From the NCBI GenBank assembly GCA_016284295.1, contig JAEEOP010000041.1, positions 1-64,000 of the forward strand: a stretch of DNA of 64,000 bases. Direction: 5' to 3'. This document shows, one piece after another, positions 29,601 to 38,976 of the stretch; the first letter of the stretch is position 1, and every line of letters begins with the position of its first letter. Both the position numbers and the translations under genes were made by a program. The notes below the pieces were generated by a model. That model made no database searches, was not told the origin of the DNA, and saw nothing but the letters and a program-made list of their open reading frames with translations. This DNA comes from Methanomassiliicoccaceae archaeon (GTDB lineage: Archaea > Thermoplasmatota > Thermoplasmata > Methanomassiliicoccales > Methanomethylophilaceae).

Positions 29601-31317
29601 ACACCTCTACGAGGTATGGAAGACATCCACCACCTACGACGTCATCCTCCATGATTACACCGGTAAGACCAAGGTGTCGATCGTCGGCAAGGACACCACG
29701 TTCACGGCACCGAGACCCTCCACCCGCGACGGATGGACGTTCTCCGGATGGGCCCTCACCTACAGCGGCTCCCCCGCTTACATGCCAGGTGACGCCATCA
29801 GAGTATCCTCGAACATGGACCTCTACGAGATCTGGTCGGACAGGTCGCAGCAAGTCGTAAGCCATGAGGTCACATGCCACGGATCCTCTGGCAAGACCTC
29901 CATCGCCAAAGTGACCGACAAGGGAACGTACACCGTACCGAAAGCCCTATCCGATTCCGAAGGCACCTTCCTCGGCTGGAGCCTCTCCAGGAACGGGACG
30001 GTCCAGTACACCCCTGGAGATTCCTTCACAGTGACCGAGGACACCGACCTATACGAGGTATGGGACACCACCGTCGAATACACGGTGACCGTCCACTACC
30101 ACACCGGCGAGTCCGAGTCGTCCAAGATAGTCTCCGGCTCTGCATACACTGTGCCTTCGGCATCCGCCCGCGACGGATACACCTTCATGGGCTGGTCCAC
30201 AAGACCCTCCGGATCTGCATCATACCTGCCTGGAGCACAGATTATCGTCGCCTCCGACATGGACCTCTACCAGGTCTGGACGCAGAAGCAGACGTTCTCC
30301 GTCACCGTCCACGACCAGAACGGTTCTACCTACAACGGATTCGTCGGAGAGTCATTGGACGTTCCGCTCCCGGCGATGACCAGGAACGGATACGACCACA
30401 TCGGCTGGACCACAGCGTACAACGGACAGACGGCACAGTACCCCGCACCCGGGACCGCTCAGACCACATCCTCCTGCAGCTTCTACCCTGTATGGAAGGA
30501 AAAGGAGACCGTGAGCATCATAGTCCACATGGCAGTCACCGACACCGTCAACCACACCGTGTACAAGGGAGACTCCCTGACGCTGCCGGCATCCTTCGGA
30601 AAGGTGTCCGGCAAGACCCATCTCGGCTGGACGCTGAGCCCTGACGGGACCGGCAGGTTCTTCTCGGCTGGATCGGCGATCCACCCCGAGGAGTCCATGG
30701 AGCTCTTTGTCTCCTGGTCCGAACCCGACATCATCAGGATCACCTTCATGAGCGACGGCACCCAGGTCTACTCGGTGAACGCATCCGCAGGCTCGACCTA
30801 CGACCTCTCCAAGGTCGGCACCCCCTCGAAGGAGGGATACGGGTTCCTCGGATGGAGCACCGAAGAGGGCTCCGCCAGGGTCGCCTACGATGAGAACGAC
30901 ACCATAGCGGCCACGGAGAGCATCACGCTCCATGCGGTCTGGGAGAAGCTGGTCGAGGTCACCTACCACAACGACGGGAAGACCGAGACCGAGTACTACG
31001 AGGCAGGCTCAGAAGTGACCCTCAGGAATCTCAGCAAGGACGGATACAGGTTCAAAGGCTGGTCCGCCACCACCGCCGGCCAGGCGCTTGAGAGCCCCCT
31101 GACGGTCTACAGGAACGTGGACCTTTTCGCGATCTGGGAGAAGGAGGAGCAGTCGTCACCGTCGGATGGGATCACTGTCATCGATGGCAAAAACACCAAT
31201 AAGGTCACCGAGAACACAGGGTCCGGTGGACCCATGGATTCCGGCACCATCGCGATTGCTGTTGCAGTCATCGCCGGAGTGATGCTGGCGCTCCTGTTCG
31301 TGGTGAGGAGGGCGTGA
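26647..31317 (+). CDS. Giant surface protein: signal peptide, BspA-like LRR segment, ~16 InlB/Flg_new B-repeats, C-terminal TM anchor
   Basis: Repeating xFLGWSxxxxGxxxYTPGDSFTVTxDxDLYEVW units; AFKGCTTIQ/AFEGCSKL LRR units; C-terminal GTIAIAVAVIAGVMLALLFVVRRA. Confidence 0.95.
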   Translation: MKMNKTMAIMAVALSVFTAFFIIGMGSELEAEGTIQVDGASYSIITDADTVSYTDDSIPGKRIYIDSPSVKADAFKGCTTIQYVVFSDKVKTIGDSAFEGCSKLLYVKMTQVQSIGDYAFKGTGIINNNISSALTSIGKYAFSECSGMYSPILSGTGVTELKEGVFKNSDVKIEDLRNITKIAGDAFEGTSLKGQIIGEKQKVKLNGIPEITLGDFDFKNLDVTSTKNVLYLDFWVEPNVMLTKTDTSGTSEYRSELFVYNTGDYACLVPYNEVNTHIDARTTTLHFQDILGMDDIVRKSGDGKLTMPVPKVASGMFSAWSVEGLNGNVKEITEAQFCELGTTIEPIASFATRTITYDHSQIKGVTGLPSSTTFTVGDRYAELDDVDGYEFSGWRVDGKFYSAGSLIDTYSDHTAVSVWDALTCKVEIMGTDGKVTETIQVEKGSRLDLSTLDYDEADGEEFIGWALTMNGPMLVTDPQINSDLKLYPLTKARQSYTVTFVDDGKVLGTQQCYKGKQIAIEQQNPTKDGKIFENWVLRETGTKYFQGDKLMLSKDIELEAVWKTIKVRLYYHLDLVERCEYDWGTMVTIGSESAVKRGYELLGWSLNMNGAVDYRDGETVRLTETMELYPCWAELGKLKITCHDYNGKMTVKEVEEGDSFTVPKPSARDQGVFLGWSLGMDRHVNYTPGDSFVVYNDVDLFEVWDMASSHTVVCHDHAGGTRTATVEDGSTFTVPRSSDRSDAVFLGWATTALGAVTYQPGDYFNVTSDMDLYEVWKMDNNYKITIHDHDNMTTVTEVPKGSRFTVPKPTEMTDGFLGWATTYGGTARYTPGDSFTVTEDMDLYEVWSTVTTLYVTTHDYTGKQTMTDVESGKRFTVPKPVARDQATFLGWATSPEGTPMYTPGDSFTVTSDMDLYEVWKTTDVFSVILHRYAGETTVSSVEEGKMFTVPKGSSNSQGTFLGWSLKSEGTVDYTPGDTFAVTSDTHLYEVWKTSTTYDVILHDYTGKTKVSIVGKDTTFTAPRPSTRDGWTFSGWALTYSGSPAYMPGDAIRVSSNMDLYEIWSDRSQQVVSHEVTCHGSSGKTSIAKVTDKGTYTVPKALSDSEGTFLGWSLSRNGTVQYTPGDSFTVTEDTDLYEVWDTTVEYTVTVHYHTGESESSKIVSGSAYTVPSASARDGYTFMGWSTRPSGSASYLPGAQIIVASDMDLYQVWTQKQTFSVTVHDQNGSTYNGFVGESLDVPLPAMTRNGYDHIGWTTAYNGQTAQYPAPGTAQTTSSCSFYPVWKEKETVSIIVHMAVTDTVNHTVYKGDSLTLPASFGKVSGKTHLGWTLSPDGTGRFFSAGSAIHPEESMELFVSWSEPDIIRITFMSDGTQVYSVNASAGSTYDLSKVGTPSKEGYGFLGWSTEEGSARVAYDENDTIAATESITLHAVWEKLVEVTYHNDGKTETEYYEAGSEVTLRNLSKDGYRFKGWSATTAGQALESPLTVYRNVDLFAIWEKEEQSSPSDGITVIDGKNTNKVTENTGSGGPMDSGTIAIAVAVIAGVMLALLFVVRRA
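27810..31140 (+). repeat. Array of about 16 InlB B-repeat/Flg_new units
   Basis: Counted …GW…W units from EFSGWRVDGK to RFKGWSATTAG. Confidence 0.85.
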
Positions 31318-31488
31318 AGAGAGGGTGAAGAAAGCGGATGCGCGGGGGCGACCTCGCCATCCGCCCAAACGGCCGCAACCTGCGTTCCGAGGTCCCAAGG
31401 CGGCCGTCATACCTCCTACCAGACCGCCGTTCCGGCAGCCCCCCGACTAAAATATATAAGGGACTCGGCCTAGGGAGGCCCGATCAAG

Positions 31489-33420
31489 ATGTCCACAATC
31501 AGACTGGGTAAGAACCACCTCAGATGGTGTTACGAATGCAACCTGCCTATCCTCGAGAAGGAGGAGTGCCCGGTCTGCGGAAGACCCACCGAAGAGGTCG
31601 TTCTCACGCCTCCTGGAGACTCCAGGCCCGCATTCAAGCACGACATCGACCTTCTCCGCGAGACCCTGGACCACGACTACGGCCCGGGCGCCGGAATGGC
31701 GGTCATACCGGACGACCACATCGTCATCCTCAGCAAGGCACCGTCCCTCGACAGGATGGACGAGGTCGTCATCGACGGAGCGGTCATCGCATCGTTCAGA
31801 TACGACATGGGTTCCGGCTGGAAGTTCGTCGCCAGGATGCAGGGCGCGTACCGCATCGGGAAATGCTTCTCGAAGGGATACGTCGTGTGCCACCCAGATG
31901 CGATACCTTTCATCAGAGAGAGCAAGAACCTCATGGCCCCAGGCGTCATCGATGCCGACCCTGACATAAAGTTCGGCGACGAGATCATAATCGTCACGGC
32001 CGATAGAGAGGTCATCGCCACCGGTATGGCCAAGATGACCGGGCCGGAGATGGTGGAGTCCACCAGAGGGGTCGCGGTGAGGACCAGGTGGTACAGGCCC
32101 GAGGAGTTCAGGGACCTGACTCCCAAGAAGAACTCCTGGGACGAGGCCGTCAAGGCCAACGAGGGGGTCATCAAGAGGAGGGTCGACGAGGCCGTCGGAT
32201 TCATCCACAAGACCATCGAGAAGAACAACCTCCCCGCCATCGTATCGTTCTCGGGAGGAAAAGACAGCCTCGCATCGTTGCTGCTCACCCTGGACGCAGG
32301 GCTGAAGCTCCCCATCCTCTTCGTGGACACCGGACTGGAGTTCGACGAGACCGTGGAGCACGTCCACGACGTCTGCCAGAGGCACGGATTACAACTCATC
32401 TAGGAGAAAGCACCCACTGACGCCTTCTTCGGCAACCTGGTCTACTTCGGGCCGCCTGCAAAGGATTACAGGTGGTGCTGCAAGACCAACAAGCTCGGAC
32501 CAACCGTCGGAGCGATCAACAAGAACTTCCCCGACGGAGTTCTCTCATTCATCGGACAGAGGAAGTACGAGTCCGAGCAGAGGAACTCCAAGCCCAGAGT
32601 GTGGAGGAACCCCTGGACCCCCGGACAGGTAGGGGCGTCGCCAATCCAGAACTGGTGCGCAATGCACGTCTGGATGTACATCTTCTACAAGAAGGAGCCC
32701 TACAACGTATGGTACACCAGAGGGCTGGACAGGATCGGATGCTTCCTGTGCCCCGCATCAGACCTCGCCGAGTTCGACGTCGTCGCCGGCAACAGCAAGA
32801 GGTGGGGGCAGTGGAACGAGTACCTGGAGAAGTACATGGCCGACCGCGGACTCCCCAAGGAGTGGAAGGAGTACGGCCTCTGGAGATGGAAGGATGCGCC
32901 CAAATCCATCAGGGAGGAGGTGCAGAGGGTCTCCGGCAAGGAGGTGTCCGAACTGACGAAGCAGACCAAAGCGCCGGAGAAGGGCCCGCTGACGATCAAG
33001 GTCCAGGAGGGATACTCCCCCTGCGTCGTGGGATACAGCATCGAGGCGGCCCTGTCCAGACCGATAGACCTGGAGAAGGTCAGGCCGTTCTGCCATGCGA
33101 TCACATGGATCGTCCCCGACAAGATCGAGGGCGACTTCATCGAACTCGGAGGCGCCACGCTGTACGCCGAGGGATCGATCATCAGCAAATCAGGATCGGA
33201 ACTAGATGCGAGAAGGACGATCGACCACATCTTCCAGCTGATAATGCGTGCGGAGCAGTGCGTCGGATGCGGGCTGTGCGCAGCCAGATGCAGGCCGGGG
33301 GCCCTCTACATGAAGGACGGAAAGGTCCACATCCACGAGGACGACTGCATATTCTGCAGGGAATGCTTCGGACCCTGCCCGTCGGTGAACTTCGCAAGGG
33401 GCGACGAGTTCGAGCAGTGA
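31489..33420 (+). CDS. PAPS-reductase-family protein (zinc ribbon + PUA-like + HUP PAPS reductase + 2x[4Fe-4S]) with one in-frame TAG (32401-32403, codon 305)
   Basis: ORF 31489-32403 and ORF 32599-33420 share one frame; the TAG joins …HDVCQRHGLQLI-[TAG]-EKAPTDAFFGNLVYFGPPAKDYRWCCKTNKLGP…; SGGKDSLAS motif before it, CVGCGLCAARCRPG after it. Confidence 0.88.
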
Positions 33421-33426
33421 AGGGCC

Positions 33427-34962
33427 ATGAAGCTCATAGCCCGCCACTCCGATGTGACCGTATCCGAGATGGCGGTCATCCTGAACAGCGACGACGCCCT
33501 CAAGCTCGGAGTCGATCATACCGACAGGGTGCGCGTCACGGGTGATTCGTCGACCATATGTGCCGTGGTCATAACCGATTCGATCGTGGAACCGGGGAAG
33601 GCTATCTTCCCGTCGCAGATCATGGAGAGATGCGGCATCGAGGACGGGGAGGAGTTCCTCATCGAATACAGCCCCATGCCCGAGTCGGTGAGGTCGATAC
33701 GCAGCAAGATCAACGGCAGGAAGCTGAACGGACAGGAGATCCGCTCCATCGTAAAGGACATCCTGGACGGCGGACTGTCCAGCAAGGAGATACTGTCGTT
33801 CGTGTCCGCGTTCAACGTGAACAACGCAGATCTGGAGGAGGTCGCCGACCTCACAAGGGCGATGGCAGATACCGGCAGCATGGTCGACTTCGGTTCCGAG
33901 AGGATACTCGACTTCCACAGCCTCGGAGGCATCCCCGGGAACAAGATCACACCGATCGTCGTGTCCATAGTGGCATCGCAATCGCTCATCATCCCCAAGC
34001 TGTCGTCCCGCGCCATCAGCAGCGCCTGCGGGACATCCGATTTCGTGGACACGTTCTGCGATGTCGAACTCGACACCGAATCCCTCAGGGCGGCGGTGAA
34101 GAAGACGGGAGGGGTGTTCGCCTGCGGGAACGATGATTATGCACCAGTCGGGAGCATCATCATCGATGCGGAGCGCCCCATGGGCATAGACCCCAGGCCG
34201 ATGATGCTCGCCTCGATAATGAGCAAGAAGGTGGCCCTGGGAACAACACATCTGCTGATAGACATCCCCATGGGCAAAGGAGCGAAGATCCCCGACATGG
34301 AGACCGCGGAGGGATTCGCGAAGGACCTGATCGGACTCGGAAGGATCCTCGGAGTGCGCATAGAATGCGCCGTCACCTACGCCGACCAGCCCCTCGGGCA
34401 CATGATCGGCCCCACTCTGGAAGCGAAGGAGTGCATCTCCATGCTGGAGACCGGGGACACCGAGTGCGCCGTCCTGGATAAGGCCTGCGGAATGGCCGGG
34501 ATCATCCTTGAGATGGCCGGCATGGAGAACGGAAGAGCGAGGGCCGAGGGGGCCATCACCTCCGGAAGGGCCCATGAGAAGTTCCTCCAGATAGTCGAGG
34601 CGCAGAACGGCAGCCATGATCTCAAATCGAACGACCTCTCCCCGGGATCGTTCGTCAAGGATGTGCATGCCAAGAGGGACGGGTTCGTCCAATACATAGA
34701 CAACGCCAGCATGGTCGCCATCGCCAAGGGAGCAGGCGCCCCCGAGGACCTGGGCGCCGGGATCGAGATACTTCACGAGAAGGGCGACAGGGTGAAGGAA
34801 GGGGATGTCCTGTTCAGGATCTATGCCGAGAACCAGGCCAAACTGGACAGGTCCGTGGAATCCGCAAGGTCCCGCCGTCCGATGCTGGTGACCAAGGATC
34901 CAGTGGATACAGCACCCCAATGCATGATACTGAAGAGGATATACGAGAGGTCCGAACAGTAA
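33427..34962 (+). CDS. deoA: AMP phosphorylase (archaeal, thymidine phosphorylase-like)
   Basis: DILDGGLSSKEILSFVSAFNVNNADLEEVADLTRAMADTG…HSLGGIPGNKITPIVVSIVA. Confidence 0.93.
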   Translation: MKLIARHSDVTVSEMAVILNSDDALKLGVDHTDRVRVTGDSSTICAVVITDSIVEPGKAIFPSQIMERCGIEDGEEFLIEYSPMPESVRSIRSKINGRKLNGQEIRSIVKDILDGGLSSKEILSFVSAFNVNNADLEEVADLTRAMADTGSMVDFGSERILDFHSLGGIPGNKITPIVVSIVASQSLIIPKLSSRAISSACGTSDFVDTFCDVELDTESLRAAVKKTGGVFACGNDDYAPVGSIIIDAERPMGIDPRPMMLASIMSKKVALGTTHLLIDIPMGKGAKIPDMETAEGFAKDLIGLGRILGVRIECAVTYADQPLGHMIGPTLEAKECISMLETGDTECAVLDKACGMAGIILEMAGMENGRARAEGAITSGRAHEKFLQIVEAQNGSHDLKSNDLSPGSFVKDVHAKRDGFVQYIDNASMVAIAKGAGAPEDLGAGIEILHEKGDRVKEGDVLFRIYAENQAKLDRSVESARSRRPMLVTKDPVDTAPQCMILKRIYERSEQ

Positions 34963-34997
34963 TCAACGTTTTTATGCGGTACTCATATACCGAGAGC

Positions 34998-35672
34998 ATG
35001 AAGGTGGACCCTAACGATCTGGCAGCGGCGATGGAGCACGATCCAGCTCTCATCGACGAGAACGATGCGCTGAAGTACCATGCGGGCCTGCTGGCCGTCA
35101 CCATGTACAGGGAGAGCCACGAGCTCTGGCTGAAAGGCGAGTACGAGAAGGCCAGGGAGATCAATTTCGAGGCCCACAAGATCACCGGATGCGACATCCA
35201 CCCCGGAGCCACCATCGGCAAGAGATTCTTCATAGACCACGCCACCGGCGTAGTGATCGGGGAGACGACCATCATCGGCGACGACGTCTGCCTCTACCAG
35301 GGAGTGACCTTGGGAGGAGTGTCCACCAGCAAGGGCAAGAGGCATCCCACCCTGAGGAACCACATCGTGGTAGGATGCAACGCATCCATTCTCGGCAACA
35401 TCACCATCGGCAACAACGTCCGTGTAGGTGCAGGATCGGTAGTCCTGAAGGACGTCCCCGACGACTGCACCGTCGTAGGAGTGCCGGGAAGGGTGGTCAG
35501 ATACAAGGGCCTGAAGGTCCAATGCGAGCTGAACCACTGCGACCTCCCCGACCCCGAGGAGGACGAGATCTCAAAGCTCCGCTCGGAGATCGAGATGCTG
35601 AAGAGAGAGATCGAGGAGCTCAAGAAGAGGCGATCCCGACACCCTGCATCCCTCCACAGGATCCATGCCTGA
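34998..35672 (+). CDS. cysE: Serine O-acetyltransferase (hexapeptide-repeat)
   Basis: GCDIHPGATIGKRFFIDHATGVVIGETTIIGDDVCLYQGVTLGG; start set after a TTTTTATG TATA-like box (ORF track gives 34920). Confidence 0.88.
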   Translation: MKVDPNDLAAAMEHDPALIDENDALKYHAGLLAVTMYRESHELWLKGEYEKAREINFEAHKITGCDIHPGATIGKRFFIDHATGVVIGETTIIGDDVCLYQGVTLGGVSTSKGKRHPTLRNHIVVGCNASILGNITIGNNVRVGAGSVVLKDVPDDCTVVGVPGRVVRYKGLKVQCELNHCDLPDPEEDEISKLRSEIEMLKREIEELKKRRSRHPASLHRIHA

Positions 35673-35724
35673 CGGCACCCAAGATAGATTTTATAATCGG
35701 GGCTGGATACGACACATCGATCAG

Positions 35725-37152
35725 ATGTCATTGATGATCCATAACACACTGACGAACTCCAAGGAGGAGTTCAGGACCATAGAGCCGGGCAAAGTCAAGA
35801 TGTACGTATGCGGTGTCACCGTCTACGACGACATACACATGGGGCACGCCAGATGCATGATCGTGTTCGACACCGTCGTCCGCTACCTCAGATACCTGGG
35901 CTATCAGGTCACCCACGTCACCAACTTCACCGACGTGGACGACAAGATCATCAACAAGGCGGCGGCCGAGGGAATTGACCCCTTGGAGCTGTCCGCAAGG
36001 TACATCGACAGATACTTCGAAGATTCATCGAAACTGGGAATCAACAGGGCGGACATCTACCCCAAGGCCAGCGAGTGCATCGGGGACATCATCGCCATGG
36101 TCCAGAAGATCATCGACAACGGATTCGGATACGTCACCAGCGACGGCAGCGTGTACTTCTCCATCGATAAGGTACAGAACTACGGAAGACTGGTCAAATC
36201 GAAGCTCGAGGACATGTCCTCCTCCGGAAGGGTCCAGATGGACGAGGAGAAGAGGAACCCCATGGACTTCGCAGTATGGAAAGCAGCAAAGCCCGGAGAG
36301 TGCTCCTGGGATTCGCCCTGGGGAAAGGGAAGGCCGGGATGGCACATCGAGTGCTCCGCCATGATCGACAGGTACCTCGGAGAGCAGATCGACATCCACG
36401 GCGGAGGGAACGACCTCATATTCCCGCATCACGAGAACGAGATTCTCCAGACGGAGGCTGTCACAGGAAAGCCGCTTGCCAACTACTGGATGCACAACGG
36501 TATGCTGCAGGTCAAGGGACACGGCATGACGAAGGAGGAGAAGATGTCCAAGTCCCTGGGCAACTTCTTCACCGTGAAGGACGTGGCCGCGAAGTACGAC
36601 CCCCAGACCATCAGGTTCTACTTCCTCAACACCCACTACATGAGCCCCCTCCTGTACGGGGAGGACATGCTCGAGGAGGCCAAAGCCGCAGACTCCAGGA
36701 TCATCAACTGCTACAAGGACCTCAAATCCTATGTTAAGAACGCCCCCGAGGGCGATGTGGATACCAACGACTGCTGCGACCTCATAGAATCGTACAGGCA
36801 GGCCTTCAGGGACGCGATGGACGACGACTTCAACACCCGCCAGGCGATTGAGGTCATCTTCCAGATGGTCAGGGCCCTCAACAAGGCCATGAACGAGAGG
36901 ACCCTCTGCAAGAAGTCCGCTCAGAAGCACCTCGACCTCCTGGACGAGTTCAACGGCATACTCAACATTATCCCCGAGGAGGAGAGCGACGACGGCACAC
37001 TGGACGATGTCATGTCCATCCTCATAGACCTCCGTGCGGAGCTGAGGAAGAACAAGATGTACGACCTCGCCGACATGATCCGCGACAGGCTGAAGGAGGC
37101 CGGAGTCGTGCTCGAGGACTCCAAGGACGGGGCAAAATGGAAGAAGCTCTGA
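35725..37152 (+). CDS. cysS: Cysteinyl-tRNA synthetase
   Basis: [36 protein letters not shown]…; KMSKSLGNF. Confidence 0.96.
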   Translation: MSLMIHNTLTNSKEEFRTIEPGKVKMYVCGVTVYDDIHMGHARCMIVFDTVVRYLRYLGYQVTHVTNFTDVDDKIINKAAAEGIDPLELSARYIDRYFEDSSKLGINRADIYPKASECIGDIIAMVQKIIDNGFGYVTSDGSVYFSIDKVQNYGRLVKSKLEDMSSSGRVQMDEEKRNPMDFAVWKAAKPGECSWDSPWGKGRPGWHIECSAMIDRYLGEQIDIHGGGNDLIFPHHENEILQTEAVTGKPLANYWMHNGMLQVKGHGMTKEEKMSKSLGNFFTVKDVAAKYDPQTIRFYFLNTHYMSPLLYGEDMLEEAKAADSRIINCYKDLKSYVKNAPEGDVDTNDCCDLIESYRQAFRDAMDDDFNTRQAIEVIFQMVRALNKAMNERTLCKKSAQKHLDLLDEFNGILNIIPEEESDDGTLDDVMSILIDLRAELRKNKMYDLADMIRDRLKEAGVVLEDSKDGAKWKKL

Positions 37153-38069
37153 GGGCCAAGTCGGAACTGATCCTCTCGAAGGGACTCAGGGTCCCTGCGG
37201 GGTTCGACCATCCGATGGCAGAATCCGACGGAGAGGGCGGCGGCCTGATGATCATCTCGTTCGGCGACAGCCGGATGAGGATGAGGTATTCCGCCGATTC
37301 AGGCGACCTGGAGCTCAGGGAATCCGATGGGAGGTATTCCGTTCACAAAGGCAACGAATGTCTCATAGACGACGTCGGGTTCGTCAGGGCGTACTGCCAC
37401 TCGCCGTATCAGGCGAACGTGAACCTCACGAAGTTCGGCAGTGACGACGAGATATTGTCGTACCTGGACAGACTGGTGTCCACAGGCACCGTCGAGGGAA
37501 TACCGATAAGCGGTTGCTCGGATGCCGACAGGGTCTGCGAGGTCGTCTCCATGATCCATTCCAGATACCCGGACATCCCGATAGGGTACAGCGCATCTCC
37601 CGTGTCCAAAGATGATCTTCTGAGGCTGAAGGCTGCAGGTCTTTCCGAGTTCAAGATCACATTGGGCTCGACGATACCCCGCATCTTCGCACTTGTGAAT
37701 CCCGATGAGGACATGGATGCCATAATCGGATGCCTCAAGGACGCTGTGGAGGTCTTCGGAAAGGGGAAGGTCTGCACCGGAATCTCCGTTGGAATGAACG
37801 AGACCGACGAGGAGATGGTCTCCATGTTCGAGAGGATCAGCTCCGCCGGAGTCCTGACGGACCTGAAGGTCAAGAAGATAACCGCGAAGAACAGGCAGAG
37901 GTTCGAGGACGCACTCGGGAAGATAGAACCCGTGACCGTCGACAGGCTCTGCATGCTCGGCAGCAAGCTGAAAGAGGTCCAGGAAAGGAACGGCCTCGAC
38001 GCCAGGGACATGCACACGTTATGCTTAGCGTGCATGTGCTGCAACATCGTCCCGTTCAGAGATTGCTGA
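37137..38069 (+). CDS. Radical-SAM-like TIM-barrel protein lacking a recognisable CX3CX2C motif
   Basis: IPRIFALVNPDEDMDAIIGCLKDAVEVFGKGKVCTGISVGMNETDEEM resembles radical SAM C-terminal strands. Confidence 0.55.
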   Translation: MEEALRAKSELILSKGLRVPAGFDHPMAESDGEGGGLMIISFGDSRMRMRYSADSGDLELRESDGRYSVHKGNECLIDDVGFVRAYCHSPYQANVNLTKFGSDDEILSYLDRLVSTGTVEGIPISGCSDADRVCEVVSMIHSRYPDIPIGYSASPVSKDDLLRLKAAGLSEFKITLGSTIPRIFALVNPDEDMDAIIGCLKDAVEVFGKGKVCTGISVGMNETDEEMVSMFERISSAGVLTDLKVKKITAKNRQRFEDALGKIEPVTVDRLCMLGSKLKEVQERNGLDARDMHTLCLACMCCNIVPFRDC

Positions 38070-38976
38070 TCCTTCTCCTGGCATCCTCGAGAAGATCGCA
38101 GGACTTGCATCTGGAACCTACTGTAGGCTCCCCGCACTGGCAGAGATGAAGGTCCGCCCCTGCATACTCCTTGTAGAGCATGGGGCGCAATGTATCATAA
38201 GAAGAAAGGATGCTGTGCCTCGAACCGGGAGACCTGTCCTCCAGCTCGTCGACTATGCTCCTGTACTGATTCCTGAGGGCCTCCTGCCAATATGGGCACT
38301 CCCCATCCCAGTACTCCAGGCCGTTGACCAGGGCATACAGCAGGGTCTCCTTCTCCGGGATCAGCCTCAGAGGCAGGAACCTGGGAACCAGTCCGGGCTG
38401 GACCTTCTCGTGCGGTCCGAGCCTCGCCAGCCTCTCCACATCCCCTCTGACGAAATTCATCATGACGGATTGGGCCATGTCGTCCAGGTTGTGGCCGGTG
38501 GCCAGATACTTGGCGCCGATCTTCCTGGCCTCGTCGTTCATCAGCCTCCTCCTGAACACCCCGCAGTAGGTGCAGGGACTGCTGTCCCTGGACAGAGGGA
38601 CGATCTCGTCCATGGTCACGCCCAGTTCGGAGAACGAGCGCAGATGGAACTGGATGTCCCTCTCCTCGCAGAACCTCCTGACGATGTCCACGCTGGGAGG
38701 GCGGTAGTTAGCGATCCCCTCGTCTATGGTTATCGCATGGACCCCCACTCTGTTGCGAGGCCCGAAGACATCCGATATTAGCTTCAGTGCTACGATGCTG
38801 TCCTTCCCTCCGGACACGGCGACGGCGATGTCCTCGCCGGGATAGACCTTGATCTGCTTCCTGATCTCCCTCTTGACCCTCTTCTCCACGAATCTGGAGA
38901 AATGCTCAGGGCACAGGTGCATCCCGTTGTACCTGATGAACGTGACCGCCTCGGAGTTGCACTGATCGCATCTCAT
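38056..38976 (-). CDS. tRNA 2-thiolation family protein (TtuA/Ncs6-like PP-loop ATPase)
   Basis: AVSGGKDSIVALKL, N-terminal CDQCNSEA, CTYCGVFRRRLMN, C-terminal zinc cysteines. Confidence 0.92.
   Translation of the reverse strand: MRCDQCNSEAVTFIRYNGMHLCPEHFSRFVEKRVKREIRKQIKVYPGEDIAVAVSGGKDSIVALKLISDVFGPRNRVGVHAITIDEGIANYRPPSVDIVRRFCEERDIQFHLRSFSELGVTMDEIVPLSRDSSPCTYCGVFRRRLMNDEARKIGAKYLATGHNLDDMAQSVMMNFVRGDVERLARLGPHEKVQPGLVPRFLPLRLIPEKETLLYALVNGLEYWDGECPYWQEALRNQYRSIVDELEDRSPGSRHSILSSYDTLRPMLYKEYAGADLHLCQCGEPTVGSRCKSCDLLEDARRRISNL

Noticed and set aside
27810-31140. Repeat array as a CRISPR
   Set aside because: Units are in-frame protein repeats about 200 bp long with divergent DNA; no short identical repeats with unique spacers.
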